Source: Terrimesophilobacter mesophilus
GTDB lineage: Bacteria > Actinomycetota > Actinomycetes > Actinomycetales > Microbacteriaceae
NCBI RefSeq assembly: GCF_014200375.1
Contig: NZ_JACHBP010000001.1
Coordinates: 1,240,001 to 1,304,000, forward strand
Length of the DNA stretch: 64,000 nucleotides
Direction: 5' to 3'
Positions 52,206 through 61,373 of the stretch are shown here, one piece after another; within the stretch, counting starts at the first letter, position 1; every line of letters begins with the position of its first letter. The position numbers and the translations under genes are program-made. Below the pieces are notes generated by a model that was given only the letters and a program-made list of their open reading frames with translations, was not told the origin of the DNA and searched no databases.

Positions 52206-53045
52206 ATGCGCCTCGCGACCTGGAATGTGAACTCGATTCGGGCGCGGGCCGGCCGCGTCGTCGACTGGCTCGTGCGCGAGGACGTCGACGTGCTCGGCAT
52301 GCAGGAGATCAAGTGCAAGCCGGAACAGTTTCCTCTCGACGAGTTCGAGGCGGCCGGGTACGACGTCATCGCACACGGCCTGAACCAGTGGAACGGCGTC
52401 GCGTTCGCGAGTCGCCTCCCCATGACGGATGTCGAAACCGCCTTTGCGGGGCAACCCGGCTTCCTGAAAGGTGCTGAGGGGCCGGACCAGCCGCTCGAAG
52501 CGCGCGCGCTCGGCATCACCGTGGACGGCATCCGGATGTGGAGCCTCTACGTGCCGAACGGCCGTGGGCTCGACGACCCCCACCTCGCCTACAAACTGGA
52601 CTGGCTCGCTCGCCTGCGAGAGGAGACCACGCGATGGATGGCGGCGAACCCGGGATCCCCTCTGGCCCTCATGGGCGACTGGAACGTCGCGCCGACCGAC
52701 GAGGACATGGGCGATCCGAGCTTCGTGCCCGGCCTCTCCACCCACATCTCGCCGCCCGAGCGCGCCGCGTTCTCCGCGTTCCTCGACGCCGGACTGATCG
52801 ACGTCGTGCGCCCGCTCGTCCCCACCGGATACACGTTCTGGGACTACAAGCAGCTGCGATTCCCGCGGAATGAGGGCATGCGGATCGACTTCATCCTCGG
52901 CAGCCCGACGTTCGCCGATTCCGTCACGGCCGCGCACATCCACCGCGACGAGCGCAAGGGCGACGCACCGAGCGACCACGTGCCGGTCAGCGTCGACCTC
53001 GCCGCGGGAGACGACGACGATCTCGACAGACCGATGATCTTCTGA
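52206..53045 (+). CDS. xthA: Exodeoxyribonuclease III
   Basis: A 279-residue AP endonuclease/3'-5' exonuclease that repairs abasic and blocked 3' ends. LATWNVNSIRAR, MQEIKC (metal Glu), GDWNVAPTDED (Asp/Asn) and SDHVPVSVDL (Asp/His catalytic) are all present. TAGCGT lies six bases before the ATG without a ribosome site, so leaderless. It is divergent from pyrE. Confidence 0.95.
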   Translation: MRLATWNVNSIRARAGRVVDWLVREDVDVLGMQEIKCKPEQFPLDEFEAAGYDVIAHGLNQWNGVAFASRLPMTDVETAFAGQPGFLKGAEGPDQPLEARALGITVDGIRMWSLYVPNGRGLDDPHLAYKLDWLARLREETTRWMAANPGSPLALMGDWNVAPTDEDMGDPSFVPGLSTHISPPERAAFSAFLDAGLIDVVRPLVPTGYTFWDYKQLRFPRNEGMRIDFILGSPTFADSVTAAHIHRDERKGDAPSDHVPVSVDLAAGDDDDLDRPMIF

Positions 53046-53078
53046 GATTCCGACCCTTCGTTCCGTACAATGGCTGGG

Positions 53079-53759
53079 ATGCCAGAGCCCGACCGTCCGA
53101 TTCGTCCCATCCACGCCAGGTTCGACGCCGGGATCGCGACGAGCAAAGTCGTCACCACCGTCTTCGAACGCATCCTGGACTCCATCCACCAGGGTCGGCT
53201 GCTGCCGGGAGAGCGCATCAGCGACACGTCCCTCGCTGAGGAGTTCGGCGTCTCCCGCACGCCGGTACGGGAGGCGCTCCAGCGGCTGAGGGAAATCGGA
53301 GTCGTCGAGGCATCGGCGAGTCGGTTCACACGGGTTGCCGTCGTGAGCCCCCGCGAGACCGCGGAGGCGATGGTCGTGTGGGGCGCGCTGTTCGGTGCCC
53401 TTCTCGATGAGGCGATACCGCTCGTCACGCCGGATGTCGTCGACGCGATGACGAAGGACCATGAGGACTTCCAGGAGGCGGTCGCGAAACTGCGCATGCA
53501 GGACATCGCGACGACGAACTTCACATTCTTCAGCCGGCTCACGGCACTCACGAGCAATGATGCGCTTCGCCGCGCCATCACCTCCGTCGTTCACATCGTT
53601 CGCCTCGGCAGCCTGCACCTGCCGGAATCCATCGACTTCGAGGCGCTCAGTCGGGCCCAGTCCACACTCCTCAACGCGGCACGCACGCGGGACACCGCCC
53701 TCGCGCACGATGCCATGCAGGCGATTCGAAGCATCCGGATTCCCCTCGACCACGAGTAG
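53079..53759 (+). CDS. GntR-family regulator, FCD type
   Basis: A 226-residue regulator. The winged helix is in residues 20-85 (VVTTVFERILDSIHQGRLLPGE, SLAEEFGVSRTPVREALQRL). The rest is a helical FCD-like ligand domain, with few of the usual metal His. The ATG at 53079 follows TACAAT by seven bases; an ATG at 53070 overlaps that box and is unlikely. The target is unknown; the adjacent hydrolase gene, ten bases on, may be one. Confidence 0.9.
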   Translation: MPEPDRPIRPIHARFDAGIATSKVVTTVFERILDSIHQGRLLPGERISDTSLAEEFGVSRTPVREALQRLREIGVVEASASRFTRVAVVSPRETAEAMVVWGALFGALLDEAIPLVTPDVVDAMTKDHEDFQEAVAKLRMQDIATTNFTFFSRLTALTSNDALRRAITSVVHIVRLGSLHLPESIDFEALSRAQSTLLNAARTRDTALAHDAMQAIRSIRIPLDHE

Positions 53760-53768
53760 CTTGGGGTC

Positions 53769-54584
53769 ATGCCGCATCTCGAGGTCTCCGGCGCACGGCT
53801 CTACTACGAGACCGACGGCCACATCTCCTCCCCGGCGGTGCTCCTCATCCACGCGGGGATAGCCAACCTCCGGATGTGGGACCCGCAGGTGCCGGCGCTC
53901 GCCTCACGACACCTCGTGATCCGCTTCGACACGCGCGGTTACGGTGAGACCGAGACCGAGGACGTCCCCTTCTCGAACCGTGAGGACGCCATCGCGCTGC
54001 TCGACCATCTCGGAGTCGCCCGGGCGACGGTGATCGGGTGCTCGCGCGGCGGGTCCATCGGGATCGATCTCGCGATCGAGCATCCGGATCGCGTCGCCGG
54101 GATCGTGACGATCGGGTCCGGCCCGAGCGGTTTCCCCGAAGTCGAGCTCACCGAGCGCGAAGACGAATTGTTCGACGAGCTCGACGCCCTGTTCGAAGCG
54201 AAGGACTGGGAACAGCTCGCTCGTCGCGAGGCCGAGCTCTGGGATTTCGGCCCCCTGCGGTCGGCGCAGGACCTCGACCCGAGCTTCGTGGCCACCGCGT
54301 ACGAGCTGAATGCCGCCAATGTGCGGCACACGACCGAGAAACCGACCACGATCCCGCTCGAGCCGCCAGCGTACGATCGCGTCGTCGACATCGCGGTCCC
54401 CGCGCTCGTGATGGTGGGCGACCACGACCTGTCACCGACGCTCGCCCAGTACGAGTACCTGCTGTCCACGATCCCGGGCGCCGACGGATGCCGGTTCCCC
54501 GACTCCGCGCACCTCCCGAGCGTCGAGCAGCCGGCCGAGTTCGAGCGGGTGCTCCTGGCGTGGCTCGACGAGCACAATCTCTGA
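53769..54584 (+). CDS. Alpha/beta hydrolase
   Basis: A 271-residue serine hydrolase. Oxyanion strand VLLIHAGIANLRMW, nucleophile elbow IGCSRGGSI (GxSxG), Asp in VMVGDHDLSP, His in DSAHLPSVEQP. The cap domain is Glu/Asp-rich. It may be a lactonase, esterase or C-C hydrolase. TAGCTT lies six bases before the ATG, so it could have its own leaderless promoter as well as follow the GntR gene. Confidence 0.88.
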   Translation: MPHLEVSGARLYYETDGHISSPAVLLIHAGIANLRMWDPQVPALASRHLVIRFDTRGYGETETEDVPFSNREDAIALLDHLGVARATVIGCSRGGSIGIDLAIEHPDRVAGIVTIGSGPSGFPEVELTEREDELFDELDALFEAKDWEQLARREAELWDFGPLRSAQDLDPSFVATAYELNAANVRHTTEKPTTIPLEPPAYDRVVDIAVPALVMVGDHDLSPTLAQYEYLLSTIPGADGCRFPDSAHLPSVEQPAEFERVLLAWLDEHNL

Positions 54585-54697
54585 ACAGCCGGCTGGCGCG
54601 CAACTTTCCGCAGGATCTCACAACCAAACCTCACGATCCCTCCGTTAACCTTGAGGTGCCGCATCATCCGACCACGACGACGACAGGAGGTTGAACC

Positions 54698-56086
54698 ATG
54701 TCACAGATCACGAACGAGAAGTCCATCATTGGGGAGCCCGAGGTCGTCGAAGACGTGGCGGACGTCGCCACGAGCGCAACCTGGCTCGCCCTCAAGGCGG
54801 CGGCCACCGACATCCGCCCGCTGCAGGTTCAGGATGGCAGCATCCCGAAGGCCGCCGACCATGCGAAGGCTCGCAGACTCGTCGCCGCGATCACGTCGGC
54901 CATCGCCGAGCTCGCTCCGCTGTTCCCGCACGACGACGAGTACCTCGTGGCGCTCGTGGCCGACTTCGACCGCTGGGCGAGCGAGGGCTTCGGCGTACCG
55001 GACTTCTACGACTCGCTCGTCGCATTCCACCCCGAGCGCAGCCGCGTCAACGGGCTCCGGCACCTCGTCGTCTTCCCGATGTACACGCAGAACGGCAGCA
55101 ACGACCGGCTCGTCGAGGCCGTGCTCATCGAGGTCGTCTGGCCCGAGTTCGTCGCGGAGCTCGAAGCGGGGGAGTACTCGAACAAGCTCTTCGTCCCGAT
55201 CCGCTTCCTCGACTTCACGGCCGGCTACGACACGAACGCCGCAGTGCTCTTCCCGGAGACGGTTGCGGTGCGCGAAACACCCAAGTTCACCTGGGGTGCG
55301 ATCTTCGCCGACCGGGAGGCCGCGCGCTTCCGCCGGGTCGTGAAGGCCGCATCCGAGATCACCGGGCTCGACCTGCCCGCCGATGCCGCAGAGCTCCTCG
55401 AGGACCAGCACCTCGCGGAGGAGACCTTCGTGATGTGGGACCTCATCCACGACCGAACCCACATGCGTGGCGACCTGCCTTTCGATCCGTTCATGATCAA
55501 ACAGCGGATGCCGTACTTCCTCTACTCGCTCGAGGAGCTGCGCTGCGACCTGACCGCGTTCCGCGAATCGGTGAAGCTCGTGCGCTCCGACGACACAGAT
55601 GCCGTGACCCGCAAGCACGCGCAGCTCGTGCAGTACACGGTCATTTTCGACCGCATCTTCCGGTTCGCCCTCACCGGCAGCCGGGTGCGCAACTACGACG
55701 GGCTCGGCGGGCAGCTGCTCTTCGCGTGGATGCACCAGCACCACGTGCTGCACTGGACCGACACGACCCTCAGCATCGACTGGGACGAGGTTCCGGATGT
55801 CGTCAACGCTCTCGGCGACGCGATCGGCGACCTGTACTGGCGCTCGATCGACCGGCCGAAAGTCGCGCACTGGCTTGCAGCATACGACCTCGTCTCCGCG
55901 ACGCTCGCACCGCATCCGGCGTCGAAGTGGGCGAGGCGCGACCTGCCGCTCGACGGGCTCCCGAAGGACCTCACGAACGCGGTCATGGACGACGAGTTCC
56001 CGCTCTCGATGTTCTACGAGGCGCTCTCCCGCAAGATGACCGCGGTCATCGAGTCGACGGCAGGCATCACGGGCACCTCCGTCTGA
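54698..56086 (+). CDS. DUF6421-type conserved protein
   Basis: A 462-residue soluble protein that I place with DUF6421, conserved in actinobacteria, function unknown. It has HDRTHMRGDLPFDPFMIKQ and HQHHVLHWTD, His-rich stretches that could bind a metal. WPEFVAELEAGEYSNKLFVP and FDFTAGYDTN-like blocks precede them. AGGAGG lies eight bases before the ATG. It stands alone, with no operon partner. Confidence 0.75.
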   Translation: MSQITNEKSIIGEPEVVEDVADVATSATWLALKAAATDIRPLQVQDGSIPKAADHAKARRLVAAITSAIAELAPLFPHDDEYLVALVADFDRWASEGFGVPDFYDSLVAFHPERSRVNGLRHLVVFPMYTQNGSNDRLVEAVLIEVVWPEFVAELEAGEYSNKLFVPIRFLDFTAGYDTNAAVLFPETVAVRETPKFTWGAIFADREAARFRRVVKAASEITGLDLPADAAELLEDQHLAEETFVMWDLIHDRTHMRGDLPFDPFMIKQRMPYFLYSLEELRCDLTAFRESVKLVRSDDTDAVTRKHAQLVQYTVIFDRIFRFALTGSRVRNYDGLGGQLLFAWMHQHHVLHWTDTTLSIDWDEVPDVVNALGDAIGDLYWRSIDRPKVAHWLAAYDLVSATLAPHPASKWARRDLPLDGLPKDLTNAVMDDEFPLSMFYEALSRKMTAVIESTAGITGTSV

Positions 56087-56127
56087 CCGGCCCAACCTCC
56101 GTCAACGCGGTGGCTTAGGGTTGACGG

Positions 56128-57009
56128 GTGCTTGAGGTAGAACAGGTCAACCGGTCCTTCGGGGCGAAGAGGGTGCTTCGCGACGTCAGTTTCACCGTCG
56201 ATGGGGGCCGGATGACCGGCTTCGTCGGCGCGAACGGAGCGGGCAAGACCACGACCATGCGGATCATCCTCGGGGTGCTCTCCGCGGATTCCGGTCGTGT
56301 CGCACTCAACGGCTCCGACCTCGGCGACGCCGACCGCCGACGGTTCGGATACATGCCGGAGGAGCGCGGGCTGTACCCCAAGATGAAGGTCGCAGAGCAG
56401 ATCATCTACCTCGCCCGTCTTCACGGGCTCGCGCCCGCCGCTGCGCAGAAGAACACCATGCAGCTGCTCGAACGACTCGGCCTGGAGGAGCGCGCCGACA
56501 CCGCGGTCGAGGCGCTCTCGCTCGGCAACCAGCAGCGCGCGCAGATCGCGGCGGCCCTCGTGCACGATCCGGAGATCCTCGTCCTCGATGAGCCGTTCTC
56601 CGGCCTCGATCCCATCGCGGTCGAAACCGTCCAGGGCGTTCTCAAGGAGCGTGCGGCTGCCGGTGTCCCCGTGCTGTTCTCCTCGCACCAGCTCGACATC
56701 GTGGAACGGCTGTGCGACGACCTCATCGTCATCGCCGACGGCGACATCCGGGCATCCGGTTCCCGCGAGAGGCTCCGAGCCGAGTTCGGCGGATCGCGGT
56801 ACGAGCTCCACGTGTCGGGCTCCGCGGAGTGGGTTCGCGGCGCGGCAGCCGTCGAGGTCGTGAGCATCGACGGCGGCCGGACCGTCTTCAGCGCCGCGCC
56901 GGATGCCGCCCAGGCGGTTCTGCGCGCCGCTCTCGATCGCGGTCCGGTCGTCCGGTTCGCACCGCAGGAACCCTCGCTCGCCCAGATCTTCCGGGAGGTC
57001 ATCCAGTGA
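56128..57009 (+). CDS. ABC exporter ATPase, NatA-like
   Basis: A 293-residue ATPase. Walker A GANGAGKTT (residues 30-40), the Q-loop variant GYMPEERGLYPKM, signature LSLGNQQR (LSxGxxQ), Walker B LVLDEP and the switch SSHQLD. The C-terminal 80 residues bear the NatA-type extension. With the following permease it forms a NatAB-like exporter of sodium or drugs. The GTG start follows TAGGGT by six bases, leaderless. The stop overlaps the permease start. Confidence 0.92.
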   Translation: MLEVEQVNRSFGAKRVLRDVSFTVDGGRMTGFVGANGAGKTTTMRIILGVLSADSGRVALNGSDLGDADRRRFGYMPEERGLYPKMKVAEQIIYLARLHGLAPAAAQKNTMQLLERLGLEERADTAVEALSLGNQQRAQIAAALVHDPEILVLDEPFSGLDPIAVETVQGVLKERAAAGVPVLFSSHQLDIVERLCDDLIVIADGDIRASGSRERLRAEFGGSRYELHVSGSAEWVRGAAAVEVVSIDGGRTVFSAAPDAAQAVLRAALDRGPVVRFAPQEPSLAQIFREVIQ

Positions 57010-58097
57010 ACGGCTACAACAATCCCGGTTTCGCTGCGAGCGCCTGGCTCGTCGCGGAGCGTGAGATCAGGATGAAGCTGCGCAGCAAGGCGTTCCTCAT
57101 CTCGACCGGCATCCTCATGCTCGCCGTGCTGGGCTCTGTCCTTGCCGGTGGAATCTTCAGCAGCGCCTCGCCGAAGATGAACGTGGCGGCCACGGGCGCG
57201 GCGATCTCCGTCGCCCAGCAGCTTCCCGATCTCAAGATCACGAAGGTCGACTCCGTCGACGCTGCGAAGAAGCTGGTGAATGACGGAACGGTCGAAGCGG
57301 CACTCGTACCCTCCGACGATGCGCCGACTGGCGTCGAGATCCTCGCCCTGGACTCTGTGCCGCAGGAGCTCGTAGTCGCGTTGAGCTCACCCCCGACCGT
57401 ACATCTTCTCGACCCGAACGCGATGAATCCGCTCCTCGCCTATTTCGCGGCGATCGCATTCGGGATCGTGTTCTTCATGTCCGCCATGACCTTCGGAACG
57501 ACCATCGCCCAGAGCGTCGTCGAGGAGAAGCAGACGCGCATCGTCGAAATTCTCATGTCGACGATCTCGGTGCGCGCGCTCATGGCAGGCAAAGTGCTCG
57601 GAAACAGCCTGCTCGCCTTCGCACAGATCGCCGCGATCGCCGCCCTTGCCGCGCTCGGCCTCAGCGTGACCGGCCAGGGAGAGCTGCTCGCGAGCTTCGG
57701 TCCGTCGATCGCCTGGTTCGTGGTGTTCTTCGTGTTCGGTTTCGTGATGATCGCGGCGCTCTATGCGGCGACGGCCTCGCTCGTCTCCCGCCAGGAGGAT
57801 GTCGGCAGCGTCACGTCGCCGGTCATGATGCTCGTCATGCTCCCGTACATCCTCGTGATCGCCTTCAACGACAACCCCGTTGTGCTGTCGATCATGTCCT
57901 ACGTGCCGTTCTCCGCCCCGGTCGGCATGCCGATGCGCATCTTCCTCGGCGCGGCCGCATGGTGGGAGCCGCTCCTCTCCCTCGTCATCCTGCTTGCGTC
58001 AACGGCCATCGTCATCGCGATCGGTGCGCGCATCTACTCGAATGCTCTGTTGCGCACCGGCGCCCGCGTGAAGCTCTCCGAGGCGCTCGCCCGCTGA
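57006..58097 (+). CDS. ABC exporter permease, NatB-like
   Basis: A 363-residue permease with one span near the N-terminus (FLISTGILMLAVLGSVLAGGI), an exterior domain of about 120 residues, and five more spans. The motif EEKQTRIVEILMSTISVRALMAGKVLGNS is typical of NatB/ABC-2 permeases. GTG start overlaps the ATPase stop. The pair probably exports a cation or a toxic molecule. Confidence 0.9.
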   Translation: MNGYNNPGFAASAWLVAEREIRMKLRSKAFLISTGILMLAVLGSVLAGGIFSSASPKMNVAATGAAISVAQQLPDLKITKVDSVDAAKKLVNDGTVEAALVPSDDAPTGVEILALDSVPQELVVALSSPPTVHLLDPNAMNPLLAYFAAIAFGIVFFMSAMTFGTTIAQSVVEEKQTRIVEILMSTISVRALMAGKVLGNSLLAFAQIAAIAALAALGLSVTGQGELLASFGPSIAWFVVFFVFGFVMIAALYAATASLVSRQEDVGSVTSPVMMLVMLPYILVIAFNDNPVVLSIMSYVPFSAPVGMPMRIFLGAAAWWEPLLSLVILLASTAIVIAIGARIYSNALLRTGARVKLSEALAR

Positions 58098-58119
58098 CTC
58101 TCGGTGCAAGAATGGGTCA

Positions 58120-59187
58120 GTGACTCGACTTCATGATCCCGAGCTCCGCGGATTCGCGAGCGACAATTACGCCGGCGCGCACCCAGAGGTCCTCGCGGCG
58201 ATCGCCGAGGCGAACGATGGGCACCAGATCTCGTACGGTGAAGACGTCTACACCGAGCGGCTGCACGAGCGCATCCGTGAGCTCTTCGGTGAGCGTTCAG
58301 AGGTGTTCCCGGTCTTCAACGGCACGGGGGCGAATGTCACCGCACTGACCGCGATGCTGCCGCGTTGGGGTGCAGTCGTCTCGTCGAAGACGGCGCACAT
58401 CCACTCGGATGAAGGCGGTGCGCCAGAGCGGGTGAGCGGGCTGAAACTACTCACCGTCGAGACACCAGACGGCAAGCTCACGCCAGAGCTCATCGACCGG
58501 GAGGCCTGGGGGTGGGGAGACGAGCACCGGGCCCAACCGCTCGCGGTGAGCATCACGCAGACGACCGAACTCGGAACGCTCTACTCGATCGACGAACTCA
58601 AGGCCATCACCGCTCACGCACACGGCAAGGGCATGACCGTGCACATGGATGGCGCTCGCATCGCCAACGCCGCCGCCGCGCTCGGCGCAGACCTGCGGGA
58701 GTTCACGACGGATGCCGGCATCGACGTCGTGAGCTTCGGCGGCACGAAGAACGGCATGCTCTACGGCGAGGCGATCGTCGTGCTGAACCCGGATGCCGTG
58801 GATGGCCTGATCTACCTCCGCAAGTTCAACATGCAGCTGGCCTCCAAGATGCGGTTCATCTCCGCCCAGTTCCTCGCTCTGCTCGAGGACGACCTGTGGC
58901 TGCGCTCCGCGAGCCACTCCAATGCGATGGCCGCGCACCTGCGCCGCTCCCTCGAGGACCGCATCGCCGATGGCTCGGTCACCGGACTGTCTTTCTCCCA
59001 GGCCACGGAGTCGAACGCGGTGTTCGCCGTGCTGCCGCCGGGCGCTGCGGACCGACTGCGGGAGTCGTTCCGGTTCTACGACTGGAGCGCGGCAACGGGC
59101 GAGGTGCGCTGGATGTGCTCCTTCGACACGACAGAGGCCGACATCGACGCATTCGTCGACGCCATCGGCCGCGAACTCGCCGCCTGA
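58120..59187 (+). CDS. ltaE: Low-specificity L-threonine aldolase
   Basis: A 355-residue PLP enzyme that splits threonine to glycine and acetaldehyde. FASDNYAGAHPEVLAAI is the typical start; the PLP Lys is in VSFGGTKNGML (near residue 207); HMDGARIANAAAAL holds the Asp that pairs with the cofactor. The GTG start follows AAGAAT by six bases, so leaderless. It is convergent with the O-acyltransferase; a palindromic element lies between. Confidence 0.92.
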   Translation: MTRLHDPELRGFASDNYAGAHPEVLAAIAEANDGHQISYGEDVYTERLHERIRELFGERSEVFPVFNGTGANVTALTAMLPRWGAVVSSKTAHIHSDEGGAPERVSGLKLLTVETPDGKLTPELIDREAWGWGDEHRAQPLAVSITQTTELGTLYSIDELKAITAHAHGKGMTVHMDGARIANAAAALGADLREFTTDAGIDVVSFGGTKNGMLYGEAIVVLNPDAVDGLIYLRKFNMQLASKMRFISAQFLALLEDDLWLRSASHSNAMAAHLRRSLEDRIADGSVTGLSFSQATESNAVFAVLPPGAADRLRESFRFYDWSAATGEVRWMCSFDTTEADIDAFVDAIGRELAA

Positions 59188-59224
59188 TCGACCTGGCGGC
59201 GCCCCACGACCGTGCGCCACTCTC

Positions 59225-59286
59225 GTTGACTCGGGTCATTTCGTGGGTGCGGACGCCGCCCAACCAGCAGAATGACCCGAGTCAAC
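59225..59286. repeat. Perfect 16-bp inverted repeat with 30-base loop
   Basis: GTTGACTCGGGTCATT (59225-59240) and AATGACCCGAGTCAAC (59271-59286) are perfect inverted arms. The loop has GGGTGCGG and CCGCCC-like bases that may pair weakly. It lies in the spacer between the convergent ends of ltaE and the acyltransferase. It could be a two-way terminator, or a dispersed palindromic repeat. Confidence 0.75.
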
Positions 59287-59310
59287 GGAGGCAAGGGGCG
59301 GGGCGGCGGG

Positions 59311-61359
59311 TCAGGGCAGCTGCGACTCGATCGCATCGCCGATCGCGGAGCCGAGGGTCAGGGCGAAGGTGCGGGTCAGGTGGTCCTGGTCGCGGTAGAC
59401 GTTCGCCCCGCCGATGACGCTGAAGCACACCGTCTCGTCACAGTACTTGTCGGTGAAGTCGAGCACCGTCGCCCCGCCCTCCGCGCCGGCGAGCGCGAGC
59501 GGGTCGACGGCATCCAGCACGCTCGCCCTCGGCTCCGTGCACGAGGATGCCGGCGCGTTGCGCAGGCACTTGTTCGGATCCTCCTCGAAGTCCGGATTGT
59601 CGACGATCGTCACGATCGCGGCACCGGCGGCCTGCTTCCAGGCGTCGACGAACCCGTCCCGCAGTGCGGCGTCGCGGTTCGCTGCGCTCACCGTGTACGG
59701 CGTGTGCGCGAGCGCAGCCGTGAACACGACGTCGTATCCGGGCACGGACGCGAGCTCGTCGGCAAGGTTGGCCCGCCACGCCGTGCAGGATGCCGTGAAG
59801 GCAGGGCTCGGACCGCTCACCGGCGCCGTCGTCCACGGGCATGCACCCTTGAGGTAGGTGGTGAGCGACCACCCGCGCTGGTCCGCCAGCGCGATGAGCG
59901 TCTCGATGTACTGGTACGCGTGGCTGTCGCCGATAAGGGCGATGCGCGGCGCATCCGGCGACGACGACCCGAAGTGGCAGGACTTCACGGCCGATTCATT
60001 GAGCTGGACGAAGCACTCGGTATGGCCGGGGGAGTCCGCGTTCCCGAAGCCGGGGCTCGGGATGATGGCGCCCGCGAGCTCGGGATTCTGACAGTCCGGG
60101 CCCGCCAGCGCACCGAAGCACTCCGGAGGGTTCTCCCGGATCTGCTGAAGCTCCGCAGCAGCAGCCTCGTACCGCGGATGGTTGACGACCCAGGCCGCCC
60201 CGATGACGAGACTCGACACCGCCATGAGCCCGATGACCCCGGCATAGGTGATCCGCGGTTTCCGCACGGTGAAGAACTTCCAGGTCCGCACCGGGTCCTC
60301 GATGTACTTCTTCGTGAGCCAGGCGAGCAGGAAGCACACGACGATGAGGGCGACGCGGTTGAGACCGGAGAGTCCCCAGCCGGGAATGTACGGCGCGATG
60401 ATGATGAGCGGCCAGTGCCACAGGTACAGCGAGTACGAGATGTCGCCGACGAAACGCTGGGGCGGCCCTCCGAGGACGCTGCCGACATCCCACCAGTGTT
60501 TCGCGCGATCGGTCGTGATGACCATGGCGGTCCCGATGACGGGAAGCAGCGCGGTGTAGCCGGGGAACGGCGTGTCCCGGTTGAAGAACCAGCCCGCGCC
60601 GAGGATCATCGCGAGGCCCGCATAGCCGATGAGGTTCGGCCACCATGCTCCCCTGGGCCTCAGTTTCGGAAGCAGGGCCAGGATCGCTCCGGCACCGAAC
60701 TCCCAGAACCTCGTCCAGGTGACGAAGTACGCCTCAGCGGGGTTGGAGGCCGTGTAGAGGATGGATGCGGCGAGCGACGCCACGCTCACCGCGACGACGA
60801 CACCCACCATCGGCAGCCACCGCTTCGCCGCGAAGAACCTGACCCCGAGCCAGGTCGCCCCCAGCAGGAGCAGCGGCCACACGATGTAGAACTGCTCCTC
60901 GAGCGACAGCGACCAGTAGTGCTGCACCGTCGTCGCATCGTGGGAGGCCAGGTAGTCGACCGAGCTGAAGGCGAGCTGCCAGTTCTCGACGTAGAACGTG
61001 CTCGCGAGAATCTCTCTCGCCTCGGAGACGAGACTCGACAGCGGCAGGAGGAAGAGCACGGCGAGCGAGCAGAACACGAGGACCGTGATCGCAGCAGGCA
61101 GGAGCCGCCGCGCGCGCTTCGCCCAGAAGGATGGCAGCGCAATCCGGCCGGTACGGTCGAGTTCGCGCGCAAGCTGGCCGGTGATCAGGAACCCGGAGAT
61201 GACGAAGAAGATGTCGACGCCGATGTAGCCGCCGGAGAGACGGCCGGGCCAGACGTGGTAGAGCACGACCAGCATGACCGCGATGGCGCGGAGCCCCTGC
61301 ACATGGGGCAGGAAGTGGGTCGCCTTCGGGGGGCGCTGTCGAAGGCGGTTACCGGTCAT
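59311..61359 (-). CDS. O-acyltransferase, Acyltransferase_3 plus SGNH
   Basis: A 682-residue OafA-type protein that O-acetylates a surface polysaccharide or glycolipid. The first 390 residues hold about ten spans with HVQGLRAIAVMLVVLYHVWP (catalytic His) and YWSLSLEEQFYIVWP. The C-terminal SGNH domain is exterior, with IGDSHAYQ and DQDHLT (Ser, Asp/His of the triad). Cys pairs (ECFGALAGPDCQ) suit disulphides. It stands alone, so the substrate is not clear. Confidence 0.92.
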   Translation of the reverse strand: MTGNRLRQRPPKATHFLPHVQGLRAIAVMLVVLYHVWPGRLSGGYIGVDIFFVISGFLITGQLARELDRTGRIALPSFWAKRARRLLPAAITVLVFCSLAVLFLLPLSSLVSEAREILASTFYVENWQLAFSSVDYLASHDATTVQHYWSLSLEEQFYIVWPLLLLGATWLGVRFFAAKRWLPMVGVVVAVSVASLAASILYTASNPAEAYFVTWTRFWEFGAGAILALLPKLRPRGAWWPNLIGYAGLAMILGAGWFFNRDTPFPGYTALLPVIGTAMVITTDRAKHWWDVGSVLGGPPQRFVGDISYSLYLWHWPLIIIAPYIPGWGLSGLNRVALIVVCFLLAWLTKKYIEDPVRTWKFFTVRKPRITYAGVIGLMAVSSLVIGAAWVVNHPRYEAAAAELQQIRENPPECFGALAGPDCQNPELAGAIIPSPGFGNADSPGHTECFVQLNESAVKSCHFGSSSPDAPRIALIGDSHAYQYIETLIALADQRGWSLTTYLKGACPWTTAPVSGPSPAFTASCTAWRANLADELASVPGYDVVFTAALAHTPYTVSAANRDAALRDGFVDAWKQAAGAAIVTIVDNPDFEEDPNKCLRNAPASSCTEPRASVLDAVDPLALAGAEGGATVLDFTDKYCDETVCFSVIGGANVYRDQDHLTRTFALTLGSAIGDAIESQLP

Positions 61360-61373
61360 CGCCGTTCAGGCTA

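Noticed and set aside
52164-53852. A 562-codon open frame on the minus strand
   Set aside because: Antisense of xthA and the GntR/FCD gene, both with clear motifs.
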